Source: Pleodorina starrii
Taxonomy: Eukaryota; Chlorophyta; Chlorophyceae; Chlamydomonadales; Volvocaceae
Assembly (NCBI GenBank): GCA_030267565.1
Contig: BRXU01000016.1
Location: 312,501-376,500, forward strand
Length of the DNA: 64,000 bases
Reading direction: 5' to 3'
The position numbers were made by a program, and so were the translations under genes. This document shows positions 1 to 11,151 of the stretch, piece by piece. Below the pieces are notes generated by a model. It saw nothing but the letters and a program-made list of their open reading frames with translations. It was not told where the DNA came from and made no database searches. How positions within the stretch are numbered: position 1 is the first letter of the stretch; the number at the start of each line of letters is the position of its first letter.

Positions 1-1
1 C

Positions 2-313
2 GCCGCGGCGCTGGCGCTGGCGGTGGCGTTGGCGGCCGCGCCGGCGGCCACGGTGCTGGTGGCGGCAACGGTGGGGGCGTCGGCGGCGAGGCGCCTGGCC
101 GCCGCTGCGTTCGGAGCCGCGGCGCTGGCGGCGCTGTTCTGGGACCTGCGGTCGGACAAGGAAGCGGCGACAAGAAAATATTACGGTAACGCGCGCGAAG
201 GCCTAACGCCAAACGTGTTGGCAGAAAGTAAAGTACTGTACTGCTGCCCCCAATGGCATCCGAATGGAAGCCGTCCCGACGATTGCGTCCCGTATGCATG
301 GCGGCACACGTAG
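2..313 (+). CDS. 3' end of an unidentified reading frame, partial at window edge
   Basis: An open frame enters from the left edge and runs to a stop at 311-313. Its first 45 or so residues are almost only Ala, Val, Leu and Arg, including a hydrophobic stretch that could span a membrane, followed by FWDLRSDKEAAT. After about position 175 the composition turns AT-richer and the translation looks non-coding, so the true end may be an earlier splice site or this may be a chance frame in GC-rich DNA. No family is recognised and no TGTAA signal follows nearby. Low confidence. Confidence 0.2.
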   Translation, partial: AAALALAVALAAAPAATVLVAATVGASAARRLAAAAFGAAALAALFWDLRSDKEAATRKYYGNAREGLTPNVLAESKVLYCCPQWHPNGSRPDDCVPYAWRHT

Positions 314-364
314 CGCAGACTCCGCAACCCGGTTGAACCCCTCCCCCAAACGCGCGCCCCGTCC

Positions 365-3300
365 TCACCCGGACAGCGCCGGGTTGCACCTCCTGTCCAC
401 ATCCCCGCCGCCGCGCTGCCCGGCGGAGGCAGCCCGCGCCTCCCGCGCAACCACCGCCGTCGCCGCCGCCGCCGCCGCCGCAGCGTCCGCCGCCGGGCCC
501 CTCCTTAGCTCGCCCCTAGAGCCTGCGCCGCCGCCAGAACCCGACTGCGACTTCTGCTGCCGCAGCCTTAAAGCCATTGAAGTCGGTGAAGATGCTGCCG
601 CTGCCGCGGCGGCGGCAGTGAGGGCCGAGGCACTGGTGGTTAGAGCCAGAGTGCCGTCGGGGTGCAGCTGCCTTCCGCTGGCGCGCATGATCTCCTCGAT
701 GAGCGCGAATGGCAGCGGCCCCAGCTGCAGCGGAGTGCTGCTGCACCTGTGAGGGGGACACAACGGTGGACAAGGTCGGCAGATCACCGCGGGCAGGGCA
801 GGTGGAAACCCCGCCAGCCCCACAATGCGAGCCCCACCGCCGCAGCAACTTCGAAGGGCTTCGGAGACGGCGGCGCCGCACCGCATGGGCCCCCCCCCGC
901 ACCCGACGTACCTCACTCGGCTGCCGTGCTTATGCGGATCGAACTCCGGCGGACATTCCAGCAGCGACTGCAGGTGCTCCGCAAGGGCCCTGCAGCCCCG
1001 ATCCGGCAGCGGCAGGGGAGCGGGAGCAGACGGGGCCATCGCGCCGCCGCCGCCGCCCGCCGACTCCCCCTCCTCCTCCGCAGCGCCCGCTGCCGTCGTG
1101 CTCGCCGCGGGCGCTCCGCTGAAAGACGTCGACGGCGCCTCCGCCTCCGTCGATGCGCCCTCCGGCACCCAGTCCTGCTGAAGCCAGAAGAAGTAGCGCT
1201 GGTGGTGTTTTGGCTGCTGGGCGTGGGGCTGCGAGGACGAGGCGGTTGCTGTGGCGGTTGTGGCGCCGCGCGGCGCGCCGCTCTGGGACCTAGCAGCAGC
1301 AGCGGCAGCAGCCCCGGCGGCAGCAGCAGCCCCGGCTGCGGCGGTCGGCTGCGGCGTGGAGGAACTCGCGGTGCTCGGCCGGGGTCGATGTACGGCGCTC
1401 CGAGGCGACAGCACTTCCAGGACCGCGCCGCCCTCCACGTGCGGTACGACACTGCGGCGTGCAAGTGGGGGCCAGAGGGAGCAGTGACAAGGGAGGAAGT
1501 CGATGGGAATGCCGCGACCTCGGGAATCATCCCAACTGGGTCCATTTCGGGGTGCGCCCCGGGGCAGAGACCCAAATCCAGCCAGTGAGATGGGGCCCTG
1601 CCGGTGTGGGGCCCCAGCCCGAATGGCGCCCCAGCCCGAATGGGCCCCAGCCCCTTTGGGAGCCTACAGCGGCCCACAGCCGTTGCGGGCAGTGGCTCCA
1701 CTGCCGCCCGCCCCCCCCCCCCCCGAGGCCCACGTCCACGTCCACGTCCACGTCCACACCGCCCACACAGCCCCTACCGGAACTGCGTCCTCGTGGGCGA
1801 AAGTGTGATCTCCAGCTCCGCCGCCGCCGGATCCACGCCCCCGTCACTCGAGTCCTCGGCCGTCGGGAAGATGCTGCCGTACTGCGGCGGCGACGACGCG
1901 CTAGGCTGCTGGCGCTCGCTCCACAGCAGCTTCACCAGCCCCGGGTCCTCAACGGACGCCACCAGACTCAGACTGCCCCGCCGGAGGTCGGCGCGCACCC
2001 AGCTGCACCGCGCCGCGCCGGCGCCGCCGCCTTCAGACGCCGACGTCGATGCCACCGCGGCGGCGGCACTGCTGCACCGGGTGCTGAAGTGGACCTGCAC
2101 GGGGCAGGGCGAGCGCGAGACCGCCACCACCGGCCGCGCTGGCGGCGGCGGCGCCGCCGCCGCTCCCTCGCCCAATGACGCTGCCGACGACGACGACGAC
2201 GACGACGACGACGGGCCCGCTGGCACCGCGGCCGCGGCCGCTCCGGACACCGGCTCCGGCGCCGACCCAGCGGCCCCCTCCGGCGCGTCGTCCGTCTCGT
2301 GCATGCAGCCCGCGTGGACGTCACACAGCTTGTGCCACCGCGGCAGCTGCAGCCGGTACACGCTGATGTAGCACAGGCGGCCGGGGCTCAGCCCGCCGGC
2401 ACCGCCGCCGCCGCCGCCGTCGGCACTACCGCCGCCGCCGCCGCCTTGCTGCTGCTGTTGCTGCTGCGTGCTCGGGATCTGGATCAGGCGCGAGTAGTTG
2501 GCGTAGGAGGGCAGCCAGCTGCGTAGGAAGCCGTCCAGGGAGAGATGCTGCAACGAGTCCAGAGATTCGTAACGGCAGGTGCCGCCGGCGGCGCCGCGAG
2601 CGCCGCTGCGGTTCGGCAGGGGCCCCGACGGCGCCAGGCCGGGCGCGCGCTGGCCGAGGCCGGAGGATGAGGATGACGCCGCGGCGGCGGCCCCGGAGGA
2701 GGAGGGGGCGGTGGCGGCCGATCGCGGCGGACGCGGCAGCGGCGGTCGTCCGGTCCGGAGCTGGGAGGGAAGTCCCCGGTCGTCCTGCGGCGTCGCAGTC
2801 GCAATCGGGGTGTGGCACGGGGTGAGGGGCTTGCTAGTCTAGTTACTGCACTACGCGTCAGTGTCGGTTTACGAGACGAGGGGGTCAAGGAGGGTGACAG
2901 GGCAGGTCGAGTCCTGGCCTGCGCTTGTGACGATCAGGCGGCGGCGGCGAAGAGCGACCCGCGGGTCTGTCGGTTCAGTCGGTCCAGTCCAGCGTAATGA
3001 AGGATGGGATGGGATGCGAGTCGGTGGGCCAGGAAAGCCCCGTCGGCCCACGACGGTAAGCACGACTGCGAAGAGCCCGACGCGGAAAGGCCTGGCCGTA
3101 GGACCGATGCCGACGCCGCAAGCTGCGTGCGGCATGGCCGTATCGCTAGCACATCACATCAGGCACCGAACCGCCACCGCAACGTCCTCGCAGCTGCACA
3201 ACCCGTGCTTCCCGACACTTCCTGTCTTTCTTGGCCCGTACCCAAGAGACCCAGTTTGTTACCCATACGGTCCCCATACGGTAGACGGGTACCGGCCCAG

Positions 3301-4719
3301 GGCCCACATCCCCATTCCGGCCCTCTGACCCGTGGGTCACCTCACCTCCGTCCCCGCGGCCCCAGGCTCCACCCCATGAGGCTCCATGCTGCCCATCTGC
3401 CCTTCCAACTGCAGCTGCTCCAACAGCGACTCCATCTGCTGCCACAGCGCCAGGGAGGGATCCGGAGGCGGGAAGAGCACCAGCCGTTGCCCTCGGGGCG
3501 GCTGCGGCGGCGCCGCCGCCGCCGCCGGCGACCGTGCCTCCGCGCCTGCAGCGGGCGACAGCGTTCCGCCCGCCGCCGGCTGGCTTGCCGCGCCCGCCGG
3601 GTCAGCCGACGCGGCCGCGGCTCTGGCGCTCGGCGGCGGGCGTCTGAAACCTGGCCGCTGGGCGGCGGCGCCGGCGGCGGCGGCGGTGGCGGCGCAGGGC
3701 TGCTCGTACACGGCCGCCGCCGTCAGGAGCTCCAGGGAGGCCAACAGCTCGGGCTGTACCTCATCAGCGGGGCACATCAGCACCAGGTCCAGCGGCACGC
3801 CGGCTTCCGCGAAGCTGCGACTGAGCTGGCGGCACTGCTCGGGGGGCAGATCGGCCTGATGGTGGGTCCCAGGGTGCGGCGGGGTGGAGTGGGGGATGAG
3901 GGGCATATGGGTTGGAGCGGGTCAGGGAGATGACGGGTCGAGGGAGGGGCTTCGTGACATCGTGGGGAGCGCAGGCGCGTCGCGGCGGTTCGAACCGCGC
4001 GCCACTCAGTTCTTTCCCAAGAAGGTAGAGGGTCGGCCAAGAGGGGGGCCAGCCATTTCGGGTCTGGTCAGGCCGCCTGGGGTCCAGGGGGTGGGGTGGG
4101 CCTAACGCGGGATAGCGGGCGGGGATGGCTGTGATGACCAGAAGACTGGCGCAGGGTTTCATCCGTCCCAAGGAACCTGAGATGCGCCCAGCAGCAAGGG
4201 TAGGCTCCAGCCGAACACCATGCAAAGGGAGCAACGGGGTGGCCCTTCGCTGCCCCGCTTTTGGCGCGGGTGAAGGCCCCGGACGCAGCACAGTGCAGCG
4301 CACCACGCCCCCGACGCTTCGTCACGCACCTGGGACGCAAGGAAGGCGAGCACCCGTCCTGTCAGCGAGCGCTTCACAGCTAGTAGCGCAAGCCGCAGCG
4401 AGCCAAGAAACTGGCAGCGCTCGCCGTCAAGGCAAGTTAGTTGCGACTCCAGGCCGAGGAGGGCAGTGGCGTTTGTTGTCGGGGCTATCGAAAGCTGTGG
4501 ACGCCCAGCGCTTGACACCAAGGCTAGTTGTGATGCGGCATTACTAGTGCTTTCGGCCTCCTGGTCGTGTTGCGGGGCAAGCACAGCCCTGCTGACGGTC
4601 CGGGCCAAGTTTAGCTGGAAGCCGAGCCGATTGCCGCAAGGATAATCCTCAGAGCGGCAAGCTGCATCGCTATTGTCCAGACTGCAAGCAGCGTAAAGCG
4701 CCAGGTTAAAAGCATTCAC
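365..4719 (-). CDS. unidentified multi-exon protein rich in low-complexity sequence
   Basis: Several minus-strand blocks look like exons of one gene. At about 4440-4330 a block ends GRVLAFLASQ before a GTGCGT donor. At about 3860-3720, after a CAG acceptor, lies LPPEQCRQLSRSFAEAGVP followed by LDLVLMCP and LASLELLTAAAVYEQ. From about 2761 (acceptor CCCAG) to about 1800 runs a block with SLDGFLRSWLPSYANY, poly-Gln, poly-Gly and poly-Ser. Further blocks carry LLECPPEFDPHKHGS (about 990-925) and LPFALIEEIMRASGRQL (about 735-660), and a frame closes at 365. The alternation of hydrophobic strands in the 4.4-3.7 kb blocks is reminiscent of a vWA-type fold, but I cannot name a family. Exact exons and the start are not resolved; the limits given are the outermost supporting frames. 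It stands head to head with the alcohol dehydrogenase gene at 5072. Confidence 0.35.
3326..3339. repeat. 14-bp palindrome TGACCCGTGGGTCA
   Basis: One of at least four full copies in the window of TGACCC-R-TGGGTCA or its complement; here it lies in an apparent intron of the unidentified minus-strand gene. See the other copies at 17488, 18252 and 31495. Confidence 0.6.
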
Positions 4720-5071
4720 AGATGTGCATGTCCCTGAAACGGCACTGGTCTCACCAGTAGAGAATCATACTTTGTATCCGGAACAAGACGAATTACCATC
4801 AACTAACTTGAATAAGGTATGTACTTAGCAAAACACCAGTGAACTTGGCATCTAATGCCAGGGCTTCTCACGTAACACTGATGTTGCGAACAAAGCTACG
4901 CAATCGCATATAAAGTCGAATGTCGCTCCAACGTTCATGCGTCGCAACTGAACAACTGAACAACCTCTTGAAGCGTTCATCGTCCATCCGCTTGGGCGCG
5001 CCGTACGTGTATACGTAAGCTGCTTTGGCGACCCTTTTGTACACAGTTGTCGTTACCCAGCTGTAAACATA
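4720..5071. promoter_or_regulatory. intergenic gap between divergent genes
   Basis: About 350 bp separate the putative minus-strand gene from the alcohol dehydrogenase start at 5072. It is clearly less GC-rich than the flanks and holds no convincing frame. Position argues for a shared promoter region; no TATA box or named element can be assigned by eye. Confidence 0.35.
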
Positions 5072-8000
5072 ATGGAATACCTTCCCGAAACTATGCAAGC
5101 ATTGGTGCTGGCGGAGGAGGAGCGCATAGAGTACCGATGCGTCCCTTGCCCCCGACTTGTACACCCAGGGGACGCCATAGTGCGCGTCACTTCCTGCAGC
5201 GTATGCGGCAGGTGATAATGTGCATAATTCACCTGCGCCCCTATCCCGCCTCGTGTCTAACGCGCACGCTGCCGCCGCCCAACCACGTCCAACCGCTCGC
5301 CAGTCGCCACCCTATCGAAGGGACGGCCCCGATGCGCTGACAACCTGACGCCACGTCCACTCAACGGGTCCCTCCCATCATCGCTGCTGCTGCTTCTCCC
5401 TCCCGAACGGGGCTCGGATACCTCCGGAAAGCCTTCCGGGAAGCAATGCGCGACGCGCAGACGTGACGTACGTCACCTCCGCCGCCGTACCTTTTCTTGA
5501 CCTCTTCGCGTTCCGCCCACCTTCCCATCCCATCACGGTCGTCGCAGCGACCTCCACCCCTATCATGGGCGTGAAAAGGGCATCGCGCCCAACACCGTCG
5601 TGGGTCACGAGTTCGTGGGCGTGGTGGTGGCCAAGGGGCCCGAGGTGAGGGGGGCGTCTTTCTGTGCGGCGTCTTCACTTTTCGGTAGTCAAGTGCACCA
5701 ACGCCGCGTATTGCCCGGCGGCGTTTCCGCGCGTCAGATACCAGGAGTTCCCTCCGCCCTTCGCCCGTCAGATACCAGGAGGTCCCTTCGCCCTATCTTG
5801 GGCATTGAGACCCTGTCCCACGGCCCGCCTTCCCCAAAGGCGCGGCCGTCCTTGCACGACCATCGCCACAGGAGTGGGGCAAGGACGACCCACAGCTGCG
5901 CGCGCGGCAGTCCTGCGCTGCTCCCCACCCCGCCAAACATCTCCCAACTTCTTCATTCAACCCAACCCAACCCAACCCCGATTTACCGGAAACCAAACCG
6001 AACCCAACCCAACCCAACCAACTCTCCAGGTGATGGGTCTTCAGCTAGGGGACCGGGTGGCCTCGCCCTTCACCTCCTGCTGTGGGGACTGCTTCTACTG
6101 CCGCAAGGGAGCTCCGTGCAGGTGGGGGGCTGGGCGGGTGGCTGGCTGGCTGGGTGGCTGGGTGGGTGGGCGGGTACCAAGCAACAGGCGACAGGGCGTG
6201 TCGCTGCGGGTGTGCGAGAAGGCGTCGGAGCGCCGTCAGGGACTGCCTCTGTCAACCCGCCTCCGTCTCCCGCGTTCGCGCCCGCTCCGCCCGCCCGCCC
6301 GCCTCGCAGGTGTAACCACACGCAGGCGCATCTGTTCGGATGGGTTTCGGAGGGCGAGGACAAGGTACGGCAGTACGGCAGTTTCACCTCTTGCATCCGC
6401 GCCATCTTCGCCCCCACACACCCGCACTGCGTCGCCTCCGGCCTTTCGCCTTTCGGTTTCTTCTTTGTTACCCCCAACTTACCCTGGCCCCAAACCGAAC
6501 CACCATCCCCCCAGCTACCCCCGACGGAACGGAGGGGGCTCCAGGGAAGCCAGGCACAGTACGTCCGTGTACCGCTGGCGAACGGCACGCTGGTAAAGGT
6601 ACGGCCTCACTGGGCTGACTGGGCTGACTGGGCTGACGACCGGCACGCAGGAACACGCAGGGGAACACACTTGGATGGCCGCATCAGTGACAGCGCTGCA
6701 TGACTGCCGTAGCACATGTGGCAGCCGTTGTGCAAGTCGCAAGCGTTGCCCACATCACAAGTTCATAACCAGTTTTTGTTCTCACGCTGCCCCCCCCTCC
6801 CTCCCTCCCTCCCTCCCTCCCTGGAGCTGCCCGACGACGTGTCGGATGAGGGCGGGTTGCTGGCGGGCGACATCCTGTCCACCGCCTTCTTCTGCGCGGA
6901 GCGGGGGGAGGTGGGCGAGGGCGCCACGGTGGTGGTGCTCGGATGCGGACCCGTGGGTCTGTTGTGCGTCATGGCGGCGAAGCACCTGGGGGCAGGCAAG
7001 GTGAGAGGCGGTGACGGCGGCGGCGGCGGCGGCAGGTGGGGCGAGGCTTTGGGCTGCGGTGCTCGCCTGAGATTACTGGGGGGAGCTGGCGCTAGGCTGA
7101 GATGTGGGTGTTGTACATACTGGCACTCCCTGCACGTTGTGTGGCGGTTACGGCCGCTCAGGTGGCTCGTTGGCCGCCCCTGGAGGCTGGAGCCCGGCAC
7201 GGGCGGCGCGAGGGCGCCGTCTCAGAGCTCGCTGGCTCACATCAGCGGGTGGTTAAGGAAGAGGAAGAGGGGGCTTTGAGGTGGTGCTGCCGTACCATGT
7301 CGTAACCATGCTGCGCATGTGATTCAGAATCCAGGCAGGCAGGCAACGAGGGGCGTTATGTACGGAAACGGGAGGTCTGCCCATTCTTCCACTTCCTGTG
7401 TGTGGTGGGTGTGGCTCCTGCAGATCTTCGCCGTGGATTCGGTTTCGGAGCGCTTGGCGGTCGCCCAGGAGCTCGGAGCCCAGCCGCTGCACCTGCAGCC
7501 CTCGCATCGGAACGCACAGCAGCAGCCGCAGCCAGAGCAGCAGGAGTGCTCGCCTCCTCCGTCGTCGTCGTCGTCATCGTCTGAGGAGTCAGGGGCGGTG
7601 GTAGCGGCGGTGATGGCGGCGACGGAGGGACGCGGCGCGGACTGCGTGCTTGAGGCGGTGGGCGCCAACGGTGCACTGCGGCTGGCGTATGAGCTGGTCC
7701 GACCCATGGGTCAGTGCGTAGTGGGTCGGCAAGGGGGGGATGCAGGGTTTGCGGGGTTGCGCTGCGCCAAGTTGTTTGTTATTGTCGGTTGTCATTCCAC
7801 TGGGCTCCGGACCTGGGTAAGGGCAGAGCCTGCGAGCCACCTGGCCGGTGTTCTGCAGTGGCCACGACCTACGGTATCCGGGCAAAAGGCAATCGCAACC
7901 AGACCAGACAGCACGAGGTGGCTGCGTCCCTTGCTTGACCTCCTGAAGCGACCCAAACCCTCCAACCCACCCCACCCCAACGCAACTCGATGCGGCGCAA

Positions 8001-8385
8001 CGCGACCCAACCCGGAAATTACGACTCTGTTGCGGTGGCGGGATGCGTGTGCACCATCCGCGCAGGCACCATCTCCTCCGTCGGCGTCAACACCAGCGCC
8101 AGCTTCCCCTTCTCCCCGGTCGACGCCTACAACAAAAACGTGACCTTCCGCAGCGGTCGCTGCCCCGCCCGGGCCTACATGACACGACTGATGCACCTGC
8201 TGCGTGAGCCGATGCCGCCGACGGAAGCGACGGGGACGCCAGCGGCGGCGGCGGCGCCGCCGCTGCCCTGGCGGCGGATCATCACGCACCGCATGCCGCT
8301 CAGCCAGGGGCCGGAGGCGTACGACATGTTCGCCAGGCGGGCGGACGGCTGCATCAAGATTGTGCTGGACCCGTGGGCGCAGTGA
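5072..8385 (+). CDS. zinc-dependent medium-chain alcohol dehydrogenase
   Basis: Exons 5072-5211, 5548-5644, 6030-6121, 6310-6364, 6545-6598, 6827-7000, 7424-7709, 8066-8385 give 405 aa. Visible features in order: GroES-like N-terminal domain with the catalytic-zinc segment CSVCGSD (split by intron 1) and GHEFVG; a structural-zinc cysteine cluster CCGDCFYCRKGAPC (exon 3); a Rossmann glycine motif GCGPVGL followed by FAVDS (exons 6-7), as in NAD(P)-dependent members; and the C-terminal FARRADGCIKIVLDPW. The family oxidises alcohols or reduces aldehydes in the cytosol; the length and pattern resemble the glutathione-independent formaldehyde/threonine dehydrogenase-like branch, but the substrate cannot be read from sequence. 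Exon 7 carries a Gln/Pro/Ser-rich insertion of about 30 residues inside the nucleotide-binding domain. The ATG at 5072 is the first in frame and all junction phases match. Confidence 0.87.
5956..6021. repeat. AACCC-type simple repeat in intron 2
   Basis: Two runs of (AACCC)n separated by about 25 bp directly upstream of exon 3 of the alcohol dehydrogenase gene; they probably serve as part of its pyrimidine-rich acceptor tract. Confidence 0.7.
6124..6175. repeat. GGCTGGGTGG-type minisatellite in intron 3
   Basis: Degenerate G/T-rich repeat right after the donor site of exon 3. The same type of repeat recurs in a TRM1 intron at 50.9 kb. Confidence 0.6.
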
Positions 8386-8775
8386 TGTCCGCACTCGGCT
8401 CTGCGCGCTTGCGATTCGTGTGATCGCTCCAGCCATGTGCGCTGGGCACTGGCGCTGTGCGCTTGTGTGTTTTGTGGGCTCTGGCTCTGCGCGCGCTTGT
8501 GATTCATGCGCTGCGCTCTGTGCGCTTGCGATTCGCGGGATGCGAAGGGACTGGTTGAAATGAGTGAGTGTGGAGTGTGTGTGGACGCAGCAGGGCGTCC
8601 CCGGGGGATGGGTGTCCCCGCGTGCGCCGATTGACGTGTTGGGTCGTCGACGCCTCGGAGTGCTGCAGCAAAGGCATCCACACCACACGCCACGAGCGTT
8701 GCCCGGCCCTTACCTTTGCCCCCACTGCGCGTCCGGGCCTTCCGAACCCGGCGCTGTGGGCGCCTGGCCCCAGCT

Positions 8776-8780
8776 TGTAA
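8776..8780 (+). terminator. TGTAA polyadenylation signal, alcohol dehydrogenase gene
   Basis: TGTAA, the volvocine polyadenylation motif, 391 bp after the stop codon. Confidence 0.5.
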
Positions 8781-9469
8781 GTGCGGGAGCGTTGTGAGGA
8801 AGAAAACGAACGTGTCATTACCGTACTCTTGCACACGCGGTCGATACCGTATTACACATCTTCACATCATTGCTGGCGCCTATAAACAGGTGGGCTCTGG
8901 CCCAATCGCAGCCATCACCCACCACTGCGCCCAGCCTGCGGCCCAGCAGTACCTAACCAAACGTTCCGACTGAAGCCGGCAGTATTTTTCCCCTTGCGAG
9001 AAGTACAATGTTGTGGTGACTTGTGGACATAATAATGATGCAATGGCTTCCGGCCGTGCAGCTACGGCTAGCCGCGCTGCTTCGAACGTGCTTGCAGGCC
9101 GGGGCCCAGCAGGCCCCCCCGCTCTTCCCCACATCCCAACACACACGTACACATGTACACACAATTGACCGTCTTCCTTAGTAGACTCCGAAACCCGAGG
9201 ACGACTCCGTTTACGCATCAGCAAGCACAGCAAAATACCATCGGATGCCCCGCGTTAAAACTAGGGCTGGAAACGCAAGCCTGTCTCAAAAGGCTGCTAA
9301 CGTCCGACGGCGCATGACGCGCGATCGCACAGCTTGGCGCTTCGCACGCCGCCCCGCGCCGCTGTATAGGCTCTTGGCAGCGCCAACGGAGGCATGGCGC
9401 CAAACGAGCACTGTACTTCTCTCAGGCCAGCCTAGCCGGCGCACGAACGGAAAGGCAATGCACCCACTC

Positions 9470-9474
9470 TTACA
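9470..9474 (-). terminator. TGTAA polyadenylation signal, small minus-strand gene
   Basis: TTACA on the plus strand is TGTAA on the minus strand, about 325 bp beyond the stop of the 53-aa protein gene. Confidence 0.45.
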
Positions 9475-9644
9475 ATCCCAAAAACTGCGGCGTCCGTCAC
9501 GCCCCTGGCTCGAACCTACTCGAACCTAAGAACCCTGGCAAGGCGTTGTCGACCACAGCAGCGCCGAGGCAACCACAGCAGCGCCGAGTATTTTCGTGGG
9601 TTCGGGGGTCCTTCTAGCGCACCGCGCTGTGCGCCATCGAGGTG

Positions 9645-9682
9645 GAAGGACCCTCATCCGTCGTCCGCGGTGAGGGTCCTTC
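9645..9682. other. 12-bp perfect inverted repeat (hairpin)
   Basis: GAAGGACCCTCA (9645-9656) and TGAGGGTCCTTC (9671-9682) flank a 14-nt loop. It lies in the putative 3' UTR of the small minus-strand gene, so it could fold in the mRNA. Confidence 0.6.
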
Positions 9683-9798
9683 GCCGTCGACTCACACACG
9701 CCACCCTGCGCGCGATGCCGAGCCGGCGTTGCCACTCACGAGCAGCCCCTCCGCCGCCTTCCCCATAGATCAGTAATCCGTACAGCGGCCACGTGGCA

Positions 9799-10481
9799 TT
9801 AAGCCGTGGTCTCCTGCTCCGACGACAGGGGCGGGAGCGGCTTGAACAGCAGGTTGCCCTGGGGGCGCGGGGCGCGGGGGAAGGGGCATGCTCCGGTTAG
9901 GCGAAGATCGATTTGGGTTTTGTGTCGGGCGCTGCGAGGCAGGGGACGACAGTGGAAGGGAGGGCGGCGGGCGGGGATACGTATACCGGCGGGAGGCAGC
10001 ACCGATGGAGGTGCTGTGGGCTGGCGGGCGCCAAGAAGTGCATGCGGCACGACGGGAAAGACCTGGGGTGTTTGTGACCCGGGGCGCTGTAACCTCACGC
10101 GTAGCGAGAGCAGAGAATGCACGCAGCTATGAATTGGAGGCCGGAGGACTGGCAGCTTCGACACTGTCAGCGTACGTATCTTCAATTCGCAGCGCATCGA
10201 GCCGGCAGGGCGACAAGATGTGTAACGGGCGCCAATCAAGCACATCTGCATCAGGCCGGCGCATTCAGACGACGCGGAAAGTCCTAGCCAACTGCAGCAG
10301 CAGCAGTACACCCTTGCAGCAGCAGCAGTACACCCTTTGAAACCTGCTCCCAGAAAGATGCCGCAGGGGTGTGCCATACCTTGTAGCCGTGCTGCTTCCC
10401 TGCGTTGTCCGGCCGGCCAGAGAGCGTCTTCGCGACACCAGAGGCAGTGCGGGCAATGGCAGCGCGAGCCGGCCCGCTCAT
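9799..10481 (-). CDS. small two-exon protein of 53 aa, unknown function
   Basis: Exon 1 runs 10481-10380 (34 codons, ATG to a GTATGG donor after GGC TAC AAG). Exon 2 runs 9858-9799 after a pyrimidine-rich CCCCCAG acceptor and ends in TAA. Both junctions are phase 0. The product starts MSGPARAAIARTASGVAK, with Arg and small residues and no acidic residues in that stretch, as in mitochondrial targeting peptides. It then reads through HGYK/GNLLFKPLPP and ends with an acidic SSEQETT tail. This size and pattern suit an accessory subunit of an organelle complex, but I do not recognise the family and assign no function. Support is the good splice pair, conserved-looking composition on both sides of the junction, and a TGTAA signal about 325 bp downstream. 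Confidence 0.55.
10294..10337. repeat. perfect 22-bp tandem duplication
   Basis: Two identical 22-bp units (10294-10315 and 10316-10337), each (GCA)n followed by GTACACCCTT, in the intron of the 53-aa protein gene. Confidence 0.9.
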
Positions 10482-10944
10482 AGTCCGCCCCCGCGGCACT
10501 CCCTGTTGTGTAAAGCCCCAATCGGCAAAGATAAAACGGATAACTCGAATTGCCACGCTATTCAGCTATCTCTCGGCTGCAGCGTGTCGCGGTGACGGAA
10601 AGTAGCTGCAGGAACGCCTGGAATAACTTGGCTGCTGTGCTCGCGTGCCTACTACGGTCCTCGCGTGCCTACTCAGCCTCTAACTTCCGATGGGTTAGAC
10701 CAGCAGCCAACTAAGCGGCGAAGTGCTCCCGGTTTCCTGCCTCGACAACACCGAGTCGTGCGTGTGGGTCGCAAGCTCGCATGCCAAGACAGAAAGGGCC
10801 TCCCAAGTGCAACAGCTAATTGCACATGCAGACCTTGCCGCACTGGGTCAGCGGCGACCTTACTCCCGACGGCGAACATCGCGACGCCCCCCTGAATGGC
10901 CTCCACAAACGGCGCACCTCCACACTCAAAGTTCCCTAGTAAGC

Positions 10945-11151
10945 TTAGATTGTTATATTTCGCGCAGCAAACCTTCTGCTTACGTTTACTGGCGAAGATG
11001 ACCGCTTGTTTGCTCCGTAGTCATAGGTGGGGTTCAGCGCAGCCTGGAACCGCTTCATGGCCAAGACGAGGTTTCCAATCAACTTAAAAGACGGCTTCTT
11101 TATGGACTCGGACTTTGGTGTCACTAACTTCTCACTCTCCATGGGTTCCAT
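10945..11151 (-). CDS. possible small ORF, Lys-rich
   Basis: A 68-codon ATG frame beginning MEPMESEKLVTPKSESIKKP with a Lys/Ser-rich first half, in an AT-richer island. It contains a plausible GTAAAC/GTAAGC donor near its end, so it could be a first exon. No family recognised and no clear downstream exon; may be chance. Confidence 0.15.
   Translation of the reverse strand: MEPMESEKLVTPKSESIKKPSFKLIGNLVLAMKRFQAALNPTYDYGANKRSSSPVNVSRRFAARNITI

Larger units (their letters stand above)
8386..9798. other. 3' regions of two convergent genes
   Basis: Holds the alcohol dehydrogenase 3' UTR, which contains imperfect repeats of a CTCTGCGCGCTTGCGATTCG-like unit between 8395 and 8540, and the 3' UTR of the small minus-strand gene at 9799. 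No additional gene is convincing. Confidence 0.5.

Noticed and set aside
3975..4005. GCGGTTCGAACCGC, resembling a tRNA T-arm / B box
   Set aside because: No A box at the right distance and no cloverleaf can be drawn on either strand; the motif is simply a short palindrome in an intron.
9799..10521. 240-codon continuous minus-strand frame as one protein
   Set aside because: Only its last 19 codons fit a real exon; the middle is Cys/Ala microsatellite translation, and the spliced two-exon model reads better.
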